This document shows positions 59,062-64,000 of a stretch of 64,000 bases of DNA, in pieces (within the stretch, counting starts at the first letter, position 1; every line of letters begins with the position of its first letter). Source of the DNA: Bailinhaonella thermotolerans (lineage in GTDB: Bacteria > Actinomycetota > Actinomycetes > Streptosporangiales > Streptosporangiaceae); assembly GCF_003594875.1 (NCBI RefSeq), contig NZ_QZEY01000003.1, forward strand, positions 558,001 through 622,000, in the 5' to 3' direction. A program made the position numbers and the translations under genes. The notes beneath the pieces are model-generated. The model had not been told where the DNA came from, did no database searches, and worked only from the letters and a program-made list of their open reading frames with translations.

Positions 59062-60240
59062 GTGTCGTTGCCACCCTTGGTCGAGCCGGCCGCCGAGCTG
59101 ACCGTCGACGAGGTCCGCCGCTACTCGCGCCACCTGATCATCCCCGACGTCGGGATGGCCGGGCAGAAGCGCCTGAAGAACGCACGCGTGCTCTGTGTGG
59201 GCGCGGGCGGTCTGGGGTCCCCCGCGCTGATGTACCTCGCCGCCGCGGGCGTGGGCACCCTCGGAGTGATCGACTTCGACGTCGTGGACGAGTCGAACCT
59301 CCAGCGCCAGATCATCCACGGGCAGTCCGACGTGGGCCGCCCGAAGGCGGAGTCGGCCGCGGCCTCCATCAAGGAGATCAACCCGCTCGTCAACGTGATC
59401 ATCCACAACGAGTCGCTCTCCAACGACAACGTCATGGAGATCTTCAGCGGCTACGACCTGATCGTGGACGGCACGGACAACTTCGCCACCCGCTACATGG
59501 TCAACGACGCGGCGGTGCTGCTCGGCAAGCCGTACGTCTGGGGCTCCATCTACCGCTTCGACGGTCAGGCCAGCGTCTTCTGGGCCGAGCACGGCCCCTG
59601 CTACCGCTGCCTCTACCCCGAGCCCCCGCCGCCCGGCATGGTCCCCTCCTGCGCCGAGGGCGGCGTGCTCGGCGTCCTGTGCGCCAGCGTCGGCTCCATC
59701 CAGGTCACCGAGGCCATCAAGCTGCTCACCGGCACCGGCGAGCCGCTGGTCGGCCGGTTGATGATCTACGACGCCCTGGAGATGACCTACCGCCAGGTCA
59801 AGGTCCGCAAGGACCCCGAGTGCCCGCTCTGCGGCAAGAACCCGACGATCACCGAGCTGATCGACTACGACGCGTTCTGCGGCGCGGTCTCCGACGAGGC
59901 CCAGCAGGCGGCGGCGGGCTCCACGATCAGCGTGGGCGAGCTGAAGGACATGCAGGACAAGGGCGAGAACATCTTCCTGATCGACGTCCGCGAGCCGAAC
60001 GAGTACGAGATCCTCTCGATCCCGGGCGCGACGCTGATCCCCAAGGGCGAGTTCCTCAACGGCTCCGCGCTGGAGCGGCTCCCGCAGGACAAGAAGATCG
60101 TCCTGCACTGCAAGTCGGGCGTGCGCTCCGCCGAGGTGCTGGCGATCGTGAAGAACGCCGGATTCGCCGACGCCGTCCACGTCGGCGGCGGCGTGTTGGC
60201 GTGGCAGAAGCAGATCGACCCGTCGCTCCCGACGTACTGA
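59062..60240 (+). CDS. moeZ: adenylyltransferase/sulfurtransferase MoeZ
   Basis: GTG 59062 gives 392 residues. The N-terminal ThiF/E1-like adenylation domain has GAGGLGSPALMYLAAAGVGT and R-x-N motifs, QRQIIHGQSDVGRPKAESAA, and zinc cysteines in CYRCLYPEPP and CPLCGK. A C-terminal rhodanese domain (LIDVREPNEYEILSIPGATL; HCKSGVRSAE) holds the persulfide Cys. MoeZ adenylates and sulfurates sulfur carrier proteins such as MoaD and CysO for molybdopterin and cysteine synthesis. It ends with an intrinsic terminator. Confidence 0.94.
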   Translation: MSLPPLVEPAAELTVDEVRRYSRHLIIPDVGMAGQKRLKNARVLCVGAGGLGSPALMYLAAAGVGTLGVIDFDVVDESNLQRQIIHGQSDVGRPKAESAAASIKEINPLVNVIIHNESLSNDNVMEIFSGYDLIVDGTDNFATRYMVNDAAVLLGKPYVWGSIYRFDGQASVFWAEHGPCYRCLYPEPPPPGMVPSCAEGGVLGVLCASVGSIQVTEAIKLLTGTGEPLVGRLMIYDALEMTYRQVKVRKDPECPLCGKNPTITELIDYDAFCGAVSDEAQQAAAGSTISVGELKDMQDKGENIFLIDVREPNEYEILSIPGATLIPKGEFLNGSALERLPQDKKIVLHCKSGVRSAEVLAIVKNAGFADAVHVGGGVLAWQKQIDPSLPTY

Positions 60241-60357
60241 TCTCGCTCGCCGAGCGGCCCGATCCCCGCCTGCGGTTCGGTCCGATCCCCGCCCGCCGAT
60301 CGGTGATCGGTCGGTGACCGCGGGGTGCGGCCGATGCCGTATCGACACATTTTCCGG

Positions 60358-60391
60358 AAAAGCCGCCGGTCCTTCGGGATCGGCGGCTTTT
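60358..60391 (+). terminator. intrinsic terminator after moeZ
   Basis: AAAAGCCGCCG (60358-60368) is exactly complementary to CGGCGGCTTTT (60381-60391) with a 12-nt loop. The A-run/T-run makes it a classic bidirectional rho-independent terminator, rare in this window. Confidence 0.92.
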
Positions 60392-60451
60392 CGCCGTACG
60401 GCTTGCGCAACCCGGGGTTTGGCACGGGGCCGGTCGGCTTAAAGTCGTTGT

Positions 60452-61399
60452 GTGACGGAATCCGCGGGCGGCGAGCGCCATCACCGGCACTCGCCGGATC
60501 TGGACGCTGCCCGCGGGCCGTACGGCTTCGCGCCGCCCGCGCGCCCCGCCGCCGCGCCCGTGCCCGCGCGCGACCGGAACGGCCGGCCGCTGCCGCCGGG
60601 GGTCGTGCCGCTCGACCGGCCGCCCTTCCCCGACCTGCCGCAGGTCTACGCCGCCCCGGTCCCGCCGGAGGCGCCGCCCGTCCTCCCGCCCCGGCGGCGG
60701 CGCTGGCCCGGGCAGGTGGCGGCCGGGGCGATCGCGGCGCTGTGCCTGGCCGGGGCCGTGTTCGGCGGGCTGCGCGCCGGGGCCGAGCTGCGCCGGGGCC
60801 CGACCGACGAGGAGCTGCGCCGGGCCGCCGTCGCCGAGATCGCCGGCCGCTGGGCCCGCTGGCCGGCGAACAAGATCTTCCCCTCCGGGCTGGCCTACTC
60901 CCCGGAGCAGGGCGGCGAGGAGACCGCCCAGCGGGTGGGCGTGTCGCCCGAGACCTCCTGCGACGCCGGCCTGGACGCGCGGCTGCTGGCCAAGCTGCGC
61001 GGCTGCCGGGGCGTGCTCCGCGCGACCTACGTGGACGCCCTCCAGGGCCTGGCGATCACCGTCGGCGTCGTGGCCTTCCCCGACGAGCGCGCCGCCCTGG
61101 CCGCGCGCGAGGCCCTGCCCGAGCACGTCAAGCCCACGCCGGGCCTGCGCGCCCTGGGCTTCCCCCGCACGATCACCGCGCGGTTCCGCGACTCCGCCCG
61201 CCAGGCCGCGACCGTACGGCAGGCCGGCCCCTACCTTGTGCTCACCACCGCGGGGGCCCTCGACGGCCGCCCCGCGTCCGCCGTACGCCAGCAGCGCCCG
61301 GCGGTCTTCGGGCCCGCCTCGGAGATGAGCGAGGAGGTCCTGCGGGTCCTCACCGAGCCCGCGACGCCCCGCTGCGGGGCCAAGGAGTGGACGTGCTGA
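60452..61399 (+). CDS. membrane-anchored exported protein, paralogue of the gene at 62873
   Basis: GTG 60452 gives 315 residues. A Pro/Arg-rich cytosolic N-terminus is followed by one membrane helix (VAAGAIAALCLAGAVFGGLR, about 89-108) and an exported domain: RWARWPANKIFPSGLAYSPE, RVGVSPETSCDAGLD, LLAKLRGCRGVLRATYVDAL, LGFPRTITARFRDSARQAAT, GPYLVLTTAGALDGR. Two conserved cysteines (ETSC, RGC) likely form a disulfide. I recognise no named family. The stop overlaps the mycosin start by seven bases, so the two genes are coupled. Confidence 0.75.
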   Translation: MTESAGGERHHRHSPDLDAARGPYGFAPPARPAAAPVPARDRNGRPLPPGVVPLDRPPFPDLPQVYAAPVPPEAPPVLPPRRRRWPGQVAAGAIAALCLAGAVFGGLRAGAELRRGPTDEELRRAAVAEIAGRWARWPANKIFPSGLAYSPEQGGEETAQRVGVSPETSCDAGLDARLLAKLRGCRGVLRATYVDALQGLAITVGVVAFPDERAALAAREALPEHVKPTPGLRALGFPRTITARFRDSARQAATVRQAGPYLVLTTAGALDGRPASAVRQQRPAVFGPASEMSEEVLRVLTEPATPRCGAKEWTC

Positions 61400-62625
61400 G
61401 GAGGCTCCTCGCCGGGACGCTGGCCGCCTGCGCCGCGCTCGCGACGGCGCCCCCGGCGCGCGCGGACGAGGTGCGGGCCAGCCAGCGGCAGGTGCTGAAC
61501 ACGCTCGACGTCGAGCGGGCCTGGCAGAGCACGCGCGGGCGCGGGGTCACGGTCGCCGTGCTCGACTCCGGCGTGGACGCCGCCCACCACGACCTCGCGG
61601 GCTCCGTCGTGACCGGCAAGGACTTCACCGCCGGGGCGAACCCGCCGGGCGTCCCGCCGCGGCGGCTGCACGGCACGTACATGGCCTCGCTGATCGCCGG
61701 GCACGGGCACGGCCCGGGGCGCGCGGACGGCGTGGTCGGCGTGGCCCCGGAGGCGCGCATCCTGTCGGTGCGGGTGATCCTGGAGGACGAGGAGCCGGGG
61801 TTCCGCACGTTCAACTCGGTGAGCCGGTACGAGAACGTGGTCGCCCGGGGCATCCGGTACGCCGCCGACCGCGGGGCCGACGTGATCAACATGTCGATCT
61901 CCAAGGAGTTCCCGACCAGGCAGGAGCGCGAGGCGGTCGCCTACGCGATCTCCAAGGGCGCGGTCCTGGTCGCGGCGGCGGGCAACGAGGGCGCGATCCC
62001 CGACAAGCTGGACAAGCGCGGCTTCGCGCCGTACTCCTATCCCGCGTCCTTCCCCGGCGTGATCTCCGTGGCCGCCTCCGACCGGGTCCACCGCCGCGCC
62101 CCCTTCTCCAACCGCAACGCGGGCGTCCTGGTCGCGGCCCCCGGCGTGGACGTCATCGGCGCGGGCCCCGGCGACCAGTACTGGGTCGGCCGGGGGACCA
62201 GCCAGGCCACCGCCCTGGTCTCCGGCGTCGCGGCGCTCGTCCGCTCCCGGCACCCCGACCTCGCCCCGGCGCTCGTGGCCCAGGCGATCACCGCGAGCAC
62301 CACCCACCGCCCCGCCCGCGGCTACGACCCCGACCTCGGCTTCGGCGTCGTCAACGCCGCCGCGGCCCTGCGCGAGGCCGCCAAGCTCGCGAAGTACACC
62401 ACGAAGGCCGCCGCCCACGACCCGTCGCGCCCCTTCCGGGTGAGCCGGGCGGCCGGCGGCCCCCACCCCGGAGAGCCGGTCCAGATCATCCACCGCGACC
62501 GCCAGGTCATCACGCTGTACGGCGGGATCGCGGCGGCCTGCGCCGCGGGCTTCCTCGGCTCGATCCTCTTCATGGTCGTCAAGCTCCGCCGCGCCCGCCG
62601 GCGCGCGGACGTCTTCGGCGGATGA
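61393..62625 (+). CDS. mycosin-like type VII secretion-associated S8 serine protease
   Basis: GTG 61393 gives 410 residues. A signal peptide ends near APPARAD. The subtilisin triad is Asp58 (VAVLDSGVD), His93 (LHGTYMAS) and Ser270 (GTSQATALVSG), with the oxyanion Asn198 (AAAGNEG). A C-terminal membrane helix (YGGIAAACAAGFLGSILFMV) ends in a short basic tail. This mycosin layout (signal peptide, S8 domain, C-terminal anchor) normally belongs to ESX/type VII loci; no EccB-E or WXG100 genes are in view. Coupling to a paralogous exported protein suggests a dedicated partner. Confidence 0.9.
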   Translation: MLRRLLAGTLAACAALATAPPARADEVRASQRQVLNTLDVERAWQSTRGRGVTVAVLDSGVDAAHHDLAGSVVTGKDFTAGANPPGVPPRRLHGTYMASLIAGHGHGPGRADGVVGVAPEARILSVRVILEDEEPGFRTFNSVSRYENVVARGIRYAADRGADVINMSISKEFPTRQEREAVAYAISKGAVLVAAAGNEGAIPDKLDKRGFAPYSYPASFPGVISVAASDRVHRRAPFSNRNAGVLVAAPGVDVIGAGPGDQYWVGRGTSQATALVSGVAALVRSRHPDLAPALVAQAITASTTHRPARGYDPDLGFGVVNAAAALREAAKLAKYTTKAAAHDPSRPFRVSRAAGGPHPGEPVQIIHRDRQVITLYGGIAAACAAGFLGSILFMVVKLRRARRRADVFGG

Positions 62626-62872
62626 CCCGCCGCGGGCGTTCCGCGATATCGGGTCCCACATCGGTTCTCCGGAATCCGGGGGAAAGGCGTGGGAAGGGAT
62701 GGTGTCGGGGGCGTGATGGCGGTGTGGTGCGAAGGTATCCCGAAAATCGGGTATGTCCCGGAATATGAGTGGGGTTGCGAGGTGGGCCGTGGCGGGGGCC
62801 GGCGGCAAAGGGTTGGCTGAGCGCGACGAAGCCGAGCTTCGGCAATCCCCGACGGTTGCGTAGCATCGAGAT
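62626..62872. other. 247-bp spacer upstream of the second exported paralogue
   Basis: No gene is supported. GC drops in the middle (about 62640-62770), with ATATCG, GGGTATGTCCCGGAATATGAG and similar AT-rich stretches that could hold a promoter for the downstream gene. I see no clear terminator for the mycosin transcript. Confidence 0.4.
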
Positions 62873-64000
62873 ATGTCCCCTGAGCAGGCTGGGCGGTCCC
62901 CGGATCACCGGGACGCGCGCGATGGGGGCCGGACGCCGCGGATGACGCCGCCGATGGTCGCGCCGGGGACTCGCGCCGATCAGGGCGCCTCGGGCGCACC
63001 CGCCCGCGCCGAGGCGTCCCGGGCCGGGGGTAACCCCGTGCCCGGCATCGGCCGCCGCCGCTCCACCGGGGCCTGGCCGCGCGGCGCCGGACGCGGCGGC
63101 ACCTGGACCAAGGCCACGCGCACCGGCGCGGCCCGCCCCGCCGAGGGACCCGCCACCCGCGCCGCCCCCGGGGCCCCTCCCGGCGGGCGCCCGAGGGGCG
63201 TCGGCGCGAGCCGTACGGGCGGAGCGGGGACCGCGGGGACCGCGGGGACGGCCGGGCCGGGCCGCGCGCCCAGGGGGATCGCGCTCGGCGGCCTCCGGCG
63301 GGGCGCGATCGCGGCCGAGAACCCCGACGCCTCGCTGGAACGCGGGATGCGGCGCCACCGGATCTTCGTGGTGCTGATGTCGGTGCTGATCACGCTGGCC
63401 GCGGCGGCGGCCGTCTCGGCGGGGGGCGGGCTGCTGCACGAGACGGGCCCGCGCCCGCTGACCGCCGCCGAGCAGGAGCAGTACGTCCGGGACGAGATCG
63501 CGCGGCGGTGGCACGCCTGGCCGGTGGGCAAGGTGTTCCCCGACGACGTGGAGTACCTCGGGCTCGCCCGCGTGCGGCAGAAGGCCAAGCGGGTCGGGAT
63601 CGCCCCGGAGACGAGCTGCGCGAACGGGCTGGACCGCCAGGCCAGCGAGCCGCTGGTCGCGAACGGGTGCCTGCGGCTGCTGCGGGCGACCTACGTCGAC
63701 CAGACCGCCACCTTCATGATCACGGTCGGCGTGGCGGTGCTCCAGGACGAGCCGGCGCGGCAGCGGGCCGCGGAGCGCCTGCCCGTGGACGACCGGGTGG
63801 GGGTGCTGCCCGTCGGGTTCCCGCGCACGGTCACCGAGGGGTTCGGCGTCGCGCAGCGCCAGCGCACCGGCTGGGTGAGCACCGGCCCGTACATCGTCTT
63901 CTCCACCGCCGGATACACCGACGGCCGCACCCGCGAGGCCGTGCCCCCCGAACAGTCCACCCACAGCGAGCTGTGGCCCACCGCGCAGACCATCGCCGGG
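62873..64000 (+). CDS. membrane-anchored exported protein, paralogue of the gene at 60452, cut by right edge
   Basis: ATG 62873 opens a frame that runs to the last base, so the C-terminus is missing; 376 residues are visible. A long Pro/Gly/Arg-rich cytosolic N-terminus precedes one membrane helix (FVVLMSVLITLAAAAAVSAG, about 167-186) and an exported domain that mirrors the 60452 protein: EIARRWHAWPVGKVFPDDVE, KRVGIAPETSCANGLD, LVANGCLRLLRATYVDQT, VGFPRTVTEGFGV, GPYIVFSTAGYTDGR. The two cysteines and the RW-x2-WP-x2-K-(I/V)-FP motif are shared. Confidence 0.78.
   Translation, partial: MSPEQAGRSPDHRDARDGGRTPRMTPPMVAPGTRADQGASGAPARAEASRAGGNPVPGIGRRRSTGAWPRGAGRGGTWTKATRTGAARPAEGPATRAAPGAPPGGRPRGVGASRTGGAGTAGTAGTAGPGRAPRGIALGGLRRGAIAAENPDASLERGMRRHRIFVVLMSVLITLAAAAAVSAGGGLLHETGPRPLTAAEQEQYVRDEIARRWHAWPVGKVFPDDVEYLGLARVRQKAKRVGIAPETSCANGLDRQASEPLVANGCLRLLRATYVDQTATFMITVGVAVLQDEPARQRAAERLPVDDRVGVLPVGFPRTVTEGFGVAQRQRTGWVSTGPYIVFSTAGYTDGRTREAVPPEQSTHSELWPTAQTIAG

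Overview
The window is about 73% G+C, uses GTG and TTG starts alongside ATG, and codes on both strands with short spacers. Its gene set is that of a filamentous actinomycete: a DivIVA-domain protein, SigE with RseA/RseB-like regulators, TatB, DUF3117, DUF3107, a two-gene NHEJ ligase/polymerase plus Ku, HelR, a mycosin and MoeZ. Much of the order (LOG, dapE, DUF3117, O-methyltransferase, sigE, htrA, tatB, Mrp, MgtE_N/DUF1003, acyl-CoA dehydrogenase, DUF6758/PHP, MarC, DEAD helicase, ferritin-like, DUF3107, TetR, hydrolase, moeZ) matches a chromosomal core block that I recall from Streptomyces and relatives. Streptosporangiales is my best guess at order level, but this is inference. I see no tRNA, rRNA, CRISPR array, insertion sequence or phage.

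Layout. 1-2351: DivIVA-domain protein (cut by the left edge), a small hypothetical, a 570-bp spacer with two copies of an inverted repeat, and a LOG-family protein. 2519-4633: a maleylpyruvate-isomerase-like protein, then a three-gene operon of MauD/TlpA-like thioredoxin, S26 signal peptidase and a 67-residue peptide with 12 cysteines. This operon is the best candidate for an undescribed system. 4991-8718: an XRE/proline-repeat/trefoil chimera, then helR behind a rifamycin-associated element. 8827-14608: NUDIX, LOG, dapE, PaaX-like regulator, DUF3117, leucyl aminopeptidase. 14780-20215: O-methyltransferase, then sigE-rseA-rseB, htrA and tatB, an envelope-stress module with a Tat component. 20221-31405: CoA-ester lyase, BioY, EamA exporter, ECF41 sigma factor, MgtE_N-CBS plus DUF1003, MarR, Mrp, MFS exporter and two envelope proteins.

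31585-44219: CPBP protease, acyl-CoA dehydrogenase with DUF2332, a 1098-residue membrane-anchored propeller protein, MaoC dehydratase, NUDIX, DUF6758-PHP, MarC, a metallo-beta-lactamase-fold protein lacking several metal ligands, and a RecB-like nuclease. 44342-47825: an MpaB-like oxygenase and a GntR-TetR fusion regulator, divergent from an FAD monooxygenase, with three palindromes in the shared promoter. 48123-54313: hydrolase, DEAD-box helicase with a long repetitive tail, ferritin-like protein, DUF3107, TetR and a small acidic protein. 54425-57464: NHEJ genes (ligase and polymerase divergent from Ku). 57651-60240: hydrolase, CsbD-like protein, MoeZ, followed by a clear intrinsic terminator. 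60452-64000: a mycosin between two paralogous membrane-anchored exported proteins, the second cut by the right edge.

Across the window the palindrome GCCGTACGGC recurs in spacers, sometimes as one arm of a longer hairpin.
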